Of a stretch of 64,000 nucleotides of DNA, positions 53,099-61,188 are shown piece after piece. The stretch's first letter is position 1. Each line of letters begins with the position of its first letter. The notes under the pieces were generated by a model, which was not told the DNA's origin, searched no databases, and worked only from the letters and a program-made list of their open reading frames with translations. The stretch comes from Bacillus ndiopicus (lineage in GTDB: Bacteria > Bacillota > Bacilli > Bacillales_A > Planococcaceae), in contig NZ_HG964409.1 of the NCBI RefSeq assembly GCF_000612805.1, positions 142,825-206,824 on the forward strand, in the 5' to 3' direction. The translations under genes and the position numbers were made by a program.

Positions 53099-53190
53099 GG
53101 TATAATCTGTGACTTTTTGATTTGAAGGGAAATATATTAACATTACGAGTAAAGATAGTAAACGTTGTGAATTGATTAAATATCAACGCT

Positions 53191-53227
53191 AAAAAGCCTT
53201 TGAAAAAATGTTTTCCAAAGGCTTTTC
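53191..53227. terminator. Bidirectional terminator between convergent genes
   Basis: AAAAAGCCTTTGAAAA pairs with TTTTCCAAAGGCTTTT (53191-53226). A-rich on the left and T-rich on the right, so it can end both the + strand GNAT gene and the - strand reductase. Confidence 0.85.
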
Positions 53228-53246
53228 TGAGTGGGGATGTGGTAAC

Positions 53247-53951
53247 CTACTTAGATAAAAACTCAGATCTTTGTTGCTCGTGCTTGTCTACTATAATCTG
53301 TTCCGGCACGATGCCTTGCTCACGTAGTAGTTCAATGTTCTGTATAAGGAATTCATCGCTACCGACAACATAGAAGAGCCCATCCTTATCTGTAGCAAGG
53401 TTTTTCACTTCTTCATAGTAGTCTTTACGATTATCGACGAACTGTGATACGAACTTCTTGTCAGGGGCAGATGTAAAAATGTTTGGGAATAAGAAATCCT
53501 TTGATGAATCAATATTTAAAGAATGAATTTGCTTAACATTGTCAGCACGTTCGAAATAATCCAGCACGAGTGGCCTAAATGTTGCTAGACCGACACCTGA
53601 TGACAATAGGTAAATATTTTTATCTTCTCGCTTAAGTGGTACATTTGAATGTGTTTTAAAGATTGCTACTTCACTGCCAATCCCAAGGTTTTTTAAAATC
53701 GATTTGAATTCTGAGCAATTTTCTTTGATGCGCGTTGTGATACCGATCGAGTTTTCGTTCGGTAAAGTGGAAATGGACATATGGCGAATCAAGCTACGAT
53801 TTGGTTTCTCTCCCGCATTAAAGCCTTTTAATGCAAAATGAGTGTGTGAGCCTTCTTGCCATGTGAAACCTTCAGGACAATCAAGCATGTACGTTTTAAC
53901 TTCAGATGTTTCATCAATAATTTTGTTTATTTTAGTCCAGTATATTTGCAT
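53247..53951 (-). CDS. FAD/NAD(P)-binding oxidoreductase (ferredoxin reductase-like)
   Basis: 234 residues, ferredoxin-NADP reductase-type module without iron-sulphur domain. The flavin-binding barrel carries NRSLIRHMSISTLP (about 51-64) and GITTRI, and the nucleotide-binding half has LLSSGVGLATFRPLVLDYF (about 115-133) and LFYVVGSDEFLIQNIELL. The family acts as flavin reductase or electron donor; the partner is not evident nearby. The start has AAGGAGAAA upstream on the minus strand. It is one of only three minus-strand genes in the window and stands alone. Confidence 0.85.
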   Translation of the reverse strand: MQIYWTKINKIIDETSEVKTYMLDCPEGFTWQEGSHTHFALKGFNAGEKPNRSLIRHMSISTLPNENSIGITTRIKENCSEFKSILKNLGIGSEVAIFKTHSNVPLKREDKNIYLLSSGVGLATFRPLVLDYFERADNVKQIHSLNIDSSKDFLFPNIFTSAPDKKFVSQFVDNRKDYYEEVKNLATDKDGLFYVVGSDEFLIQNIELLREQGIVPEQIIVDKHEQQRSEFLSK

Positions 53952-54044
53952 TATATTTCTCCTTAGTTAATTATATATTACGTATCTATCATAGTATAAA
54001 TGATAATATTTCTCAATTAAATGAATAGATTATTTCAAAAACAT

Positions 54045-54072
54045 TTGACAATTTATTTTTATACGTTATGAT
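54045..54072 (+). promoter_or_regulatory. Promoter of the thiamine salvage operon
   Basis: TTGACA (54045-54050), 16-base spacer, TATGAT (54067-54072), just upstream of the TPP riboswitch. Confidence 0.8.
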
Positions 54073-54098
54073 GTACTAGAAATTAAATAATAATTCTT

Positions 54099-54180
54099 TT
54101 TCTACTAGGGGTGCCAAATTGATGGCTGAGACTTACTCTTAGAACCTGATCTTGTTAGTACGAGCGGAGGGAAGTAGATG
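54099..54180 (+). promoter_or_regulatory. TPP riboswitch (thi element)
   Basis: Aptamer with the conserved parts in order: CTACT closing helix (54102-54106), GGGGTGCC, GGCTGAGA, AGAACCTGAT, GCGGAGGGAAGTAG (closing AGTAG at 54173-54177). The P3 region and the GAGCGGAGGG strand bind the pyrimidine and pyrophosphate of TPP. It regulates tenA-thiY-thiX-thiZ. Confidence 0.95.
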
Positions 54181-54231
54181 GGAAATGAACTTGTTACTTT
54201 TTTATTTATAACATTTCATTTTAAAACAACC

Positions 54232-54281
54232 CCCTCCTATGTGTTCCTTTTAGAAAAAGAACAAATTAGGAGGGTTTTTTT
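54232..54281 (+). terminator. Riboswitch terminator whose right arm carries the tenA ribosome site
   Basis: CCCTCCTA...GTTCCTTTT pairs with AAAAAGAAC...TAGGAGGG (54232-54274), followed by TTTTTTT. AGGAGG (54268-54273), the ribosome site of tenA, lies within the right arm, and the T-run is the SD-to-ATG spacer. Folding therefore blocks both elongation and initiation. Confidence 0.9.
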
Positions 54282-54968
54282 ATGAAATTTACTGATGAAT
54301 TACGTTTAGCAACAAAGGAGAGTTGGGAGAAAAGCTTGAATCACCCATTCGTTCAGGGAATCGTTAAGGGGGATTTGCCTTTTGAAATATTTAAAAATTA
54401 TATTTTACAAGATATCTATTATTTAAATCATTATGCAAAGGTGCATGCGTTAGCAGCAGCTCAAGCGGATGATTTTGCGATTACTTCACTGCTTGCAGAA
54501 ACAGCAAGCAGAACTGCTCAAGCTGAATTAGGCGTACATGAGCAGCATGCGAAGATTTTGAACATTACAGAAGAGGATATGGAAAACTTTAAACCAGCAC
54601 CGACAGCCTATGGCTACACATCACATCTGTATCGTTCGACAATGTTTGGAAATTTAGCATATGTTATTTCAGCTATGTTGCCATGCTATTGGCTATACGC
54701 GGATATTGGAAAGAAATACGAGCATGCTAATCCAGAGACTGAAATTTATCGCAACTGGCTTGCTACGTATGCGAGTGACTGGTTCCAAGAAGCGACACAA
54801 ACGCAAATTGATTTATTGAATTCACTTGTAGAGGGTATGAGTGAAAAAGAAAAAGAGAAAATTAAAGAGCAATTTATTATCGCAAAGGAATATGAATTAG
54901 CATTTTGGGAAATGTCATATACATTTGAAACATGGTTATCAGAACGTGATGAGAAAGTGAAGCTATAA
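54282..54968 (+). CDS. tenA: Aminopyrimidine aminohydrolase TenA (thiaminase II)
   Basis: Hydrolyses formyl- or amino-aminomethylpyrimidine, a thiamine breakdown product, to HMP for salvage. 228 residues, all-helical. The nucleophile is C135 in SAMLPCYWLYADIG and the conserved acidic residue is E210 in AFWEMSYTFETW; YILQDIYYLNHYAK near the N-terminus is typical of the family. The ATG is 8 bases after AGGAGG. It heads the riboswitch-controlled operon with the ThiXYZ importer. Confidence 0.95.
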   Translation: MKFTDELRLATKESWEKSLNHPFVQGIVKGDLPFEIFKNYILQDIYYLNHYAKVHALAAAQADDFAITSLLAETASRTAQAELGVHEQHAKILNITEEDMENFKPAPTAYGYTSHLYRSTMFGNLAYVISAMLPCYWLYADIGKKYEHANPETEIYRNWLATYASDWFQEATQTQIDLLNSLVEGMSEKEKEKIKEQFIIAKEYELAFWEMSYTFETWLSERDEKVKL

Positions 54969-54983
54969 CAGGGGGATATTTTA

Positions 54984-55967
54984 ATGAAAGCAATTATAAG
55001 ATGTTTGCCATTTCTAGCGCTGCTCCTTCTTTTAGTAGGATGCCAGTCGAAAGAAAGTGAAGGTAACGAAAAAGTTCAACTGTTCTTAGATTGGACGCCG
55101 AATACAAATCATACAGGAATTTATGTAGCAAAGGAAAAAGGCTATTTTGAAGAAGAAGGTTTAGATGTTGAAATTATGCTGCCAGGCGAGGTAAGCACGG
55201 AGCAAATTATCGGCTCAGGAAAAGGGCAGTTCGGGATTAGCTTCCAAAGTCAAGTAACACAAGCGCGTTCAGAAAACATCCCGATTGTTTCAGTCGCTGC
55301 GATTATCCAAAACGATACGAGTGGTTATTACACACCGAAATCAAAAGGCATTAAAACGCCTAAAGATTTTGAGGGGCGTGTATATGGTGCCTATGGTTCG
55401 GAATTAGAAAAAGCCTCTCTACAAGCGATTATGGACAAAGAAGGTGGAGATGCTTCGAAAATAAATATGGTTCAGGTCGGCAATACAGATTATTTTATCG
55501 CTATGGAACGAGATATTGATTTTGTTAGTATTTTTTATGCATGGACTGGTATTGAAGGAGAAATTCGAGGCGCGGATATGAACTTTATTCAATCAGCTGA
55601 TTATGCGCCAGAGCTAGATACGTATTCGCCACTTATTATTACAAGTGATGAAATGATTGAAAAAAATCCTGAAACGGTGCAAGCATTTATTAACGCTGTA
55701 TTTAAAGGTTATGAGTTTGCGATTAACAATCCTGAAGAAGCGGCAGATATTTTAATTGCGGCGGAACCAGACCTTAATCCAGAGCTTGTGAAGCGCAGTC
55801 AGGAATGGTTATCTCCTCGTTATAAAGAAGGAGCAGAGGCTTGGGGTATTCAAGAAGCGAGCCGTTGGGAGAACTACGCGAACTTTATGATTAAGAATCA
55901 GATTATTGAAGGAGTAGACATTCAAAAAGCATTTAACAATGAATTTATTACAAATGCTATGAAGTGA
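54984..55967 (+). CDS. thiY: Thiamine-precursor ABC transporter substrate-binding lipoprotein (ThiY)
   Basis: NMT1/THI5-like binding protein, 327 residues, with a lipoprotein signal ending LLLLLVGC; C20 would be lipid-modified. The start of the mature domain (VQLFLDWTPNTNHTGIYVAK) and YFEEEGLDVEIMLPG are characteristic. In Bacillus halodurans ThiY binds formylaminopyrimidine; the same substrate is inferred here from operon partners. It lies 15 bases after tenA with AGGGGGATAT as ribosome site. Confidence 0.92.
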   Translation: MKAIIRCLPFLALLLLLVGCQSKESEGNEKVQLFLDWTPNTNHTGIYVAKEKGYFEEEGLDVEIMLPGEVSTEQIIGSGKGQFGISFQSQVTQARSENIPIVSVAAIIQNDTSGYYTPKSKGIKTPKDFEGRVYGAYGSELEKASLQAIMDKEGGDASKINMVQVGNTDYFIAMERDIDFVSIFYAWTGIEGEIRGADMNFIQSADYAPELDTYSPLIITSDEMIEKNPETVQAFINAVFKGYEFAINNPEEAADILIAAEPDLNPELVKRSQEWLSPRYKEGAEAWGIQEASRWENYANFMIKNQIIEGVDIQKAFNNEFITNAMK

Positions 55968-55977
55968 GGAAGCAGTT

Positions 55978-56736
55978 ATGAAAATCAAAAGTCTATGGAA
56001 ACCAGCTCTTGCACTTTTGATTGCAATTGCTCTTTGGGAATTGGCAACGAAGTTATTTCAAATTGAGGTGTGGTTATTACCCGCACCTTCTACGATTGCA
56101 CAGGAAATGGTTATTGTTTTTCCGGCCTTTTTACCACATATGCTGGCGACGATTAAGCTAGTCTTAGTTGGCTTCTCGTCAGCCATTGTGCTAGGCATTA
56201 TCGTTGCGACATTGCTACATATTTTTCCAACGGCACGAGAGATCGTGATGCCATTTCTCATTATTTCTCAAAACATCCCAACCATCGTATTAGCACCGCT
56301 TTTTATGATTTGGTTTGGACTAGGGGATTTCCCGAAATATTTAATTATTGCCATGACCGCTTTCTTTCCAATCACGATTGCAACGCTTGATGGATTTGGA
56401 CAAACAAACCGTGATTTGATGCATTATATGCAAATGATGGGGGCAACAAAAAAGCAAACGTTTTTTAAATTGCAATTGCCTGATGCGGTGCCAAGTATTT
56501 TTTCAGGTATAAAAATTGCTGCAACCTACAGTGTGATGACGGCGGTTGTAGCGGAATGGTTAGGTGCGCAAAAGGGGATTGGGGTATTTATGACATTATC
56601 CGCTTCTTCTTACCGGACATCGCGCGTTTTCGTTGCTATTGTCGTCACAATTATTTTGAGCCTAGCCTTTTTCGGTCTATTTTTAGCACTTGAAAAATGG
56701 TTTACGCGCTGGAAACGAAATGAGGGAGCACAATGA
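55978..56736 (+). CDS. thiX: Thiamine-precursor ABC transporter permease (ThiX)
   Basis: 252 residues, BPD (binding-protein-dependent) permease with about six helices. The EAA loop that docks on the ATPase is seen around MHYMQMMGATKKQTFFKLQLPDAVPSI-like sequence at residues 142-168. It starts after GAGGAAGC, 10 bases after thiY, and its stop overlaps the ATPase start by 4 bases. Confidence 0.92.
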   Translation: MKIKSLWKPALALLIAIALWELATKLFQIEVWLLPAPSTIAQEMVIVFPAFLPHMLATIKLVLVGFSSAIVLGIIVATLLHIFPTAREIVMPFLIISQNIPTIVLAPLFMIWFGLGDFPKYLIIAMTAFFPITIATLDGFGQTNRDLMHYMQMMGATKKQTFFKLQLPDAVPSIFSGIKIAATYSVMTAVVAEWLGAQKGIGVFMTLSASSYRTSRVFVAIVVTIILSLAFFGLFLALEKWFTRWKRNEGAQ

Positions 56737-57461
56737 CTTTACAAATTCAGCAACTTCATCACTCTTTTGGGGAGAAAAAGATTTTGTCTGATGTTTCCTT
56801 CACTGTTGAGAACGGGGAATTTGTTTCGATACTAGGACCATCTGGTAGCGGGAAAAGTACTTTATTTCATTTAATTGGTGGCATTTTAAAACCTGAGCAA
56901 GGAAATATACTATTAAATAATCGCGATATTACAAATCAAAGTGGACACATGAGCTATATGCCCCAAAGTCCCTCGCTTTTTCCTTGGCGAACGGTATTGC
57001 AAAATGCAATGCTTGGAAGTGAGTTGGCAGGAATAGCAGATGAGGCAAAGGCGATTGACTTATTGCAAAAAGCCAATTTAGGCGAGATGATTCAGGCCTA
57101 TCCGAGTCAATTATCGGGCGGAATGAAGCAACGGGTAGCATTTGTTCGTGCTTTACTTAGTCCGCAACCACTAATCTGTTTAGACGAGCCATTTTCTGCA
57201 CTCGACTCTTTCACGAAAAAAGAGATGCAGCAGTGGCTATTGAAAACATGGGAAGCGTACGATAAATCCATTTTATTTATTACACATGATATTGAAGAAG
57301 CACTTTTTTTATCGGATCATGTAATTATATTATCTACAAATCCAGCAACTGTAAAAGCGTCGATTAAAGTTCCTTTTAAGCGTCCACGCGATGAACAATT
57401 ATTCTTGAGTGAAGAGTTCCTACATTGGAAACGCAAAGTAGTCGAGGCACTGAAGGAATAA
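56733..57461 (+). CDS. thiZ: Thiamine-precursor ABC transporter ATP-binding protein (ThiZ)
   Basis: 242 residues of the nitrate/taurine-type ATPase family. Walker A LGPSGSGKST, Q-loop MPQSPSLFPWRTV, signature LSGGMKQRVAFVRALL, Walker B LICLDEPFSALD and H-loop ITHDIEEALFLSDH are complete. It completes the ThiXYZ importer encoded with tenA under TPP control. A terminator follows within 3 bases. Confidence 0.93.
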   Translation: MTLQIQQLHHSFGEKKILSDVSFTVENGEFVSILGPSGSGKSTLFHLIGGILKPEQGNILLNNRDITNQSGHMSYMPQSPSLFPWRTVLQNAMLGSELAGIADEAKAIDLLQKANLGEMIQAYPSQLSGGMKQRVAFVRALLSPQPLICLDEPFSALDSFTKKEMQQWLLKTWEAYDKSILFITHDIEEALFLSDHVIILSTNPATVKASIKVPFKRPRDEQLFLSEEFLHWKRKVVEALKE

Positions 57462-57463
57462 AC

Positions 57464-57505
57464 GAAAATGGCTATTGGGGAAACCTGATAGCCGTTTTCA
57501 TTTAT
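57464..57505 (+). terminator. Terminator of the thiamine salvage operon
   Basis: GAAAATGGCTAT (57464-57475) pairs with ATAGCCGTTTTC (57488-57499) across a 12-base loop, with ATTTATTG after it. Confidence 0.8.
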
Positions 57506-57611
57506 TGTGTATAAGAAGTGGACATATTTCCTTTTGTTTTCTTACCTTGAGTGTTAGCTATCCAAAATGATATTTTTAGTTTATTCTGAATATAAAATCT
57601 GAGAGGGAGTG

Positions 57612-58157
57612 ATGATGTTGGAATTTGGAAAAGTCTATTTGACGATTATTCATGCGCGATTTAAAAGCTTAAAGGATTTAGGAGATAAAGCTATTGCTCA
57701 ATTATCTGAGGAAGGTCTTCATTGGACGCTTCATGAATCATCAAACAGTATATCTATATTAATTCGCCATTTGAGTGGAAATATGATTTCAAGATGGACT
57801 GATTTTTTGACAAGTGATGGCGAAAAGCCTTATCGAAATCGAGATGAGGAATTTATGGATACAATGGCTACGAATGAAGAATTATTCGCACTGTGGGAAA
57901 AAGGCTGGAACATTTTATTTCATGCTCTTGAACAAATTCCTGCAGAGCAGCTTCTAACAACGATATATATTCGCGGAGAAGCACACACCGTAATCGATGC
58001 AATCGAAAGACAGCTTGCTCACTATGCAATGCATGTGGGACAAATTATTTTTATTGCGAAACAGATACAAAAGGATGAATGGCAAAGCTTGAGCATTTCG
58101 AAAGGGCAATCGAGTGAATACAATGAAATGATGTTTAATAAAGGTGGCACCAAATGA
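57612..58157 (+). CDS. DinB-like protein (DUF1572-type)
   Basis: 181 residues, four-helix-bundle DinB/YfiT-like protein of the DUF1572 type; function unknown, some relatives are metal-dependent thiol transferases. Histidines that could form the metal site are in SILIRHLSGNM (about 55) and RQLAHYAMHVGQI (about 133-145). GAGAGGGAG lies just before three consecutive start-like codons; I take the ATG at 57612, while 57615 or the TTG at 57618 are also possible. It is monocistronic apart from a possible 21-codon frame overlapping its stop. Confidence 0.75.
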   Translation: MMLEFGKVYLTIIHARFKSLKDLGDKAIAQLSEEGLHWTLHESSNSISILIRHLSGNMISRWTDFLTSDGEKPYRNRDEEFMDTMATNEELFALWEKGWNILFHALEQIPAEQLLTTIYIRGEAHTVIDAIERQLAHYAMHVGQIIFIAKQIQKDEWQSLSISKGQSSEYNEMMFNKGGTK

Positions 58158-58219
58158 AATCAAAGCGTAAATTGCTAAGTGTTCAAATAAATCGCAGTGC
58201 AATAAAGACTGCTGAGTAA
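58154..58219 (+). CDS. Possible 21-residue peptide overlapping the DinB-like gene stop
   Basis: ATGA overlap with the upstream stop codon, and AAAGGTGGC at 58139-58147 about 7 bases before the ATG. The peptide MKSKRKLLSVQINRSAIKTA plus E is basic. The coupling arrangement looks real but the length gives no statistical support. No family is recognised. Confidence 0.25.
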   Translation: MKSKRKLLSVQINRSAIKTAE

Positions 58220-58303
58220 TTGTAAATAGTTTTCATTCGCTTATTACACAACATATCCAGTAAAATAAATAGCAGATGAACTTACTAAGTAGAAGGTGAA
58301 ACA

Positions 58304-59059
58304 ATGAATACTAATATCCAAATAAACAAACTAAAAGCTATGGCAGATGAACTAAAAAGATTTATGCTTGTTTATAAATTTGCATTAGATGAAGTAAATA
58401 CGAAAATTAGCATTTTAAAAGAGGAATTTCAATTTATTCATGATTATAATCCTATCGAGCATACTTCTTCGCGCTTAAAATCACCTGAAAGTATTTTAGG
58501 GAAAATCGTTAGAAAAAATATGGAGCCAACCTTACCAGCAATAAAAGAGAGTATGCGAGATATTGCGGGTATTCGTATTACTTGTTCGTTCAGATCGGAT
58601 ATTTATCGCATTAAGGAAATGCTGTGTAATCAAAAGGATATTGAGTTAGTAGAGTGCAAGGATTATATTGAAAATCCGAAAAAGAACGGCTATCAAAGCC
58701 TACATTTAATCGTGAAAGTACCCGTATTTATGTCAGATAGAGAGGAAAAGGTTTACGTAGAAATTCAAATTCGAACGATTGCAATGGATTTTTGGGCGAG
58801 CTTGGAGCATAAAATTTATTATAAATACGACAATGTTGTTCCAGAAAGGCTGACAGCAGAATTAAAAGAGGCTGCTTTAGCTGCTACTGAACTAGATAGA
58901 AAAATGGAAGCCCTTCATCAAGAAGTAAAAGAATTGAAATCTGACGATGAGAATAAACTAATGGAATTTCATCTTGAAGAAAAGCATTTTAATATCCCAA
59001 TGAAACTAATTGAAATGGTGGGCGAAGGGATAAATGACAAGGATAAGCTTAAAAAATAA
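58304..59059 (+). CDS. Small alarmone synthetase (GTP pyrophosphokinase, RelA/SpoT domain)
   Basis: 251 residues with only a (p)ppGpp synthetase domain; no HD hydrolase, TGS or ACT domain, so it belongs to the RelQ/RelP (YjbM/YwaC) class or a near relative. Synthetase motifs: SMRDIAGIRITCSF (about 85-98), IENPKKNGYQSLHLIV (about 125-140), and VEIQIRTIAMDFWASLEHKI (about 154-173) with the catalytic glutamate. A charged helical tail of about 60 residues follows. Monocistronic with AGAAGGTG before the ATG and a terminator after. Oligomeric activation by pppGpp or mRNA cannot be judged. Confidence 0.88.
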   Translation: MNTNIQINKLKAMADELKRFMLVYKFALDEVNTKISILKEEFQFIHDYNPIEHTSSRLKSPESILGKIVRKNMEPTLPAIKESMRDIAGIRITCSFRSDIYRIKEMLCNQKDIELVECKDYIENPKKNGYQSLHLIVKVPVFMSDREEKVYVEIQIRTIAMDFWASLEHKIYYKYDNVVPERLTAELKEAALAATELDRKMEALHQEVKELKSDDENKLMEFHLEEKHFNIPMKLIEMVGEGINDKDKLKK

Positions 59060-59076
59060 AGCTTTTTCAATTATAG

Positions 59077-59115
59077 GGACGTGTCTAGAAAGGACTTTTC
59101 AGACACGTCCTTTTT
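59077..59115 (+). terminator. Terminator after the alarmone synthetase gene
   Basis: GGACGTGTCT (59077-59086) pairs with AGACACGTCC (59101-59110), then TTTTT. Confidence 0.9.
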
Positions 59116-59168
59116 GAACGCATACGCACGTCCACTTTTGCGTATAGTAAGTCAAAGGTGGTGTGTAT

Positions 59169-59882
59169 ATGAAGCGTTGGTTAGCGCTAATTGTTATTAT
59201 GTTTAGCTGTATGATGATTGTCGTTTATGAAACAAGTGCCTCCGATAAGCGCTTTTTTTTGCCTGAGCCATTAGGTGGGGTGAAGATAGTGCTTGATGCA
59301 GGACATGGTGGAATTGATGGCGGCGCTTCTAAAGGTGATGTTGTTGAAAAAAATATTACGCTGGCAATTACTGAAAAGGTTGCTCGTCAGCTAAAGAGAT
59401 TAGGTGCAGAGGTGATTATGACTCGTACAACAGACGAGGATGTACTAGCTGAGCATGCACCAAATGAGCAATTCCCAACATTACGCGAGCGTAAAAAGCA
59501 AGATATCTTTTTACGTGAAACAATTGTTCAAAAGCAGCAACCGGATTTATTTATTACGATTCATGCTAATGCAATCCCAAACAGTAAATGGCGCGGTGCA
59601 CAAGTGTTTTATCATAAGGAAGGCGATGCTCGTGGTGAGCTTTTAGCAAAAACAATTCAAGATTCTATCCGGGAGCATTTACAAAATACAGACCGCGAAG
59701 CATTATCGATTAAGGAAGTTTATTTATTAAAAAAGGCGCAAGTGCCGGCGGTGTTAGTGGAAACGGGTTTTTTAAGCAATGATGAAGAGCGGGCATTATT
59801 GTCGGATGCAGGCTATCAAGAAAAAATGGCTATGGCCATTGTGCGCGGTATTGAGAACTACTATCTCATGGAACTCCAATAG
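59169..59882 (+). CDS. cwlD: N-acetylmuramoyl-L-alanine amidase CwlD (spore cortex)
   Basis: Zinc amidase that with PdaA makes muramic delta-lactam in spore cortex. 237 residues from the ATG at 59169, 7 bases after AAAGGTGG; a GTG at 59163 lies too close to that site. An N-terminal hydrophobic segment (about 4-20) serves as signal or anchor. Amidase_3 motifs are intact: LDAGHGGIDGGA with the first zinc histidine, VVEKNITLAI with the glutamate, LFITIHANA with the second histidine, and VLVETGFLSND. An inverted repeat ATACGCA / TGCGTAT lies in the upstream region. Its neighbours salA, gerD and kbaA match Bacillus order. Confidence 0.95.
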   Translation: MKRWLALIVIMFSCMMIVVYETSASDKRFFLPEPLGGVKIVLDAGHGGIDGGASKGDVVEKNITLAITEKVARQLKRLGAEVIMTRTTDEDVLAEHAPNEQFPTLRERKKQDIFLRETIVQKQQPDLFITIHANAIPNSKWRGAQVFYHKEGDARGELLAKTIQDSIREHLQNTDREALSIKEVYLLKKAQVPAVLVETGFLSNDEERALLSDAGYQEKMAMAIVRGIENYYLMELQ

Positions 59883-59902
59883 CTATATTGCAACGATGGG
59901 TG

Positions 59903-59911
59903 TGTTATACT
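59903..59911 (+). promoter_or_regulatory. Extended -10 promoter for salA
   Basis: TGTTATACT (TG, one base, TATACT at 59906-59911). A TTGCAA lies only 12 bases upstream, so the promoter probably relies on the extended -10. Confidence 0.4.
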
Positions 59912-59948
59912 ACTAGGTGGATATAAAAATAGGGGAGTGTTTTACGAA

Positions 59949-61001
59949 ATGAACGAACAACAAGTCAGAGAATTGTTGGGACAACTACAAGATCCTTTTT
60001 TACATAAAACATTAGCGGAAACGAACGGTATTGTAAACGTTAATATTAAAGAAGAAAAAGGACACGTTAGCGTAAAAATCGCAATTGCGAAAACAAATAC
60101 ACCTGAGCAAATGACACTTCAAATGAAAATTGTTGAGGTGCTGAAAGAAAATGGTGCACAATCTGTAGGTATTCGCTTTGAGGAGCTATCAGCCGAAGCT
60201 TTAGAAGCATTCCGTGGGCAAGCAAATGAAGCACAGGCGCAAGATATTTTATCACCATTATCAACCGTACAATTTATTTCTATCGCCTCTGGTAAAGGTG
60301 GGGTAGGGAAATCAACAGTATCAGTAAATATGGCTGTTGCGTTAACACGCCTTGGTAAAAAGGTAGGGCTAATCGATGCTGATATTTATGGTTTTAGCGT
60401 GCCAGATATGATGGGTATAGGAGAAATGCCTGTTGTGAAGGACAACCGCATTTATCCAGTTGAACGCATGGGTGTAAAAGTTATTTCAATGGGCTTCTTT
60501 GTTGAAAACAATGCACCAATCGTATGGCGTGGTCCAATGCTAGGTAAAGTGTTAGATCAGTTTTTCCGAGATGTAGAGTGGGGAGAGCTTGATTACTTAT
60601 TATTAGATTTACCGCCAGGTACAGGGGATGTGGCATTAGATATTCATCAAATGTTACCGTCTTCAAAAGAAATCGTTGTAACGACACCACACCCAACAGC
60701 AGCATTTGTAGCAGCACGAGCAGGCGCGATGGCACTTCAAACGAACCATGATATTTTAGGGGTTATTGAAAATATGGCATGGTATGAATCAAAATCAGGT
60801 GAGAAAGAATTCGTCTTCGGTCGCGGTGGGGGGCCGAAATTAGCGGATGAATTACGTACAGAGTTACTAGGTCAAATTCCACTAGGACAGCCTGACTGGA
60901 CAGAGGAGGACTTTGCTCCATCTATTTATGCAGAAGATCATCCAACAGGGCAAATTTATTTGGAAATCGCTCGTCAAATTGTAGATAAGTTAAAAAAATA
61001 A
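59949..61001 (+). CDS. salA: Mrp/NBP35-family P-loop ATPase (SalA/ApbC)
   Basis: 350 residues from the ATG at 59949 (MNEQQVRELLGQLQDPF) after AGGGGAG. The N-terminal MIP18-like domain spans about 1-85. The deviant Walker A SGKGGVGKSTVSVNMA with the signature lysine is near 111-126; DADIYGFSVPDMMG and LLLDLPPGTGDVALD follow. The family either carries iron-sulphur clusters or, as SalA in B. subtilis, represses scoC. I do not see the paired C-terminal cysteines (CxxC) of cluster-carrier forms, which favours a SalA-like role. The gene order supports the name. Confidence 0.88.
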   Translation: MNEQQVRELLGQLQDPFLHKTLAETNGIVNVNIKEEKGHVSVKIAIAKTNTPEQMTLQMKIVEVLKENGAQSVGIRFEELSAEALEAFRGQANEAQAQDILSPLSTVQFISIASGKGGVGKSTVSVNMAVALTRLGKKVGLIDADIYGFSVPDMMGIGEMPVVKDNRIYPVERMGVKVISMGFFVENNAPIVWRGPMLGKVLDQFFRDVEWGELDYLLLDLPPGTGDVALDIHQMLPSSKEIVVTTPHPTAAFVAARAGAMALQTNHDILGVIENMAWYESKSGEKEFVFGRGGGPKLADELRTELLGQIPLGQPDWTEEDFAPSIYAEDHPTGQIYLEIARQIVDKLKK

Positions 61002-61007
61002 CGATAA

Positions 61008-61058
61008 AAGGGGTGGTATCAGGAAAGAGTAAAACTTTCTTGATACTTCCCCTTTATT
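61008..61058 (+). terminator. Terminator of salA
   Basis: AAGGGGTGGTATCAGGAAAG (61008-61027) pairs with CTTTCTTGATACTTCCCCTT (61035-61054), a long stem with one mismatch and some wobble pairs, then TATTTG. Confidence 0.85.
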
Positions 61059-61188
61059 TGTTTTTGCTCCCCATGAGCAGATTTTTAAAATGAACCTCGT
61101 CTAAGTTTAAGAATTTCCGCTAAGGGAGATTAAAAAATCAGAGCAATAACATGCTAAGGTGTAATTTATTTTGAGTATCATAAAAGAG

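Noticed and set aside
53247..59059. Accessory stretch as a defence island or prophage
   Set aside because: Genes are thiamine salvage, a GNAT enzyme, a reductase, a DinB-like protein and an alarmone synthetase; no integrase, phage, toxin-antitoxin, restriction or CRISPR signature is present.
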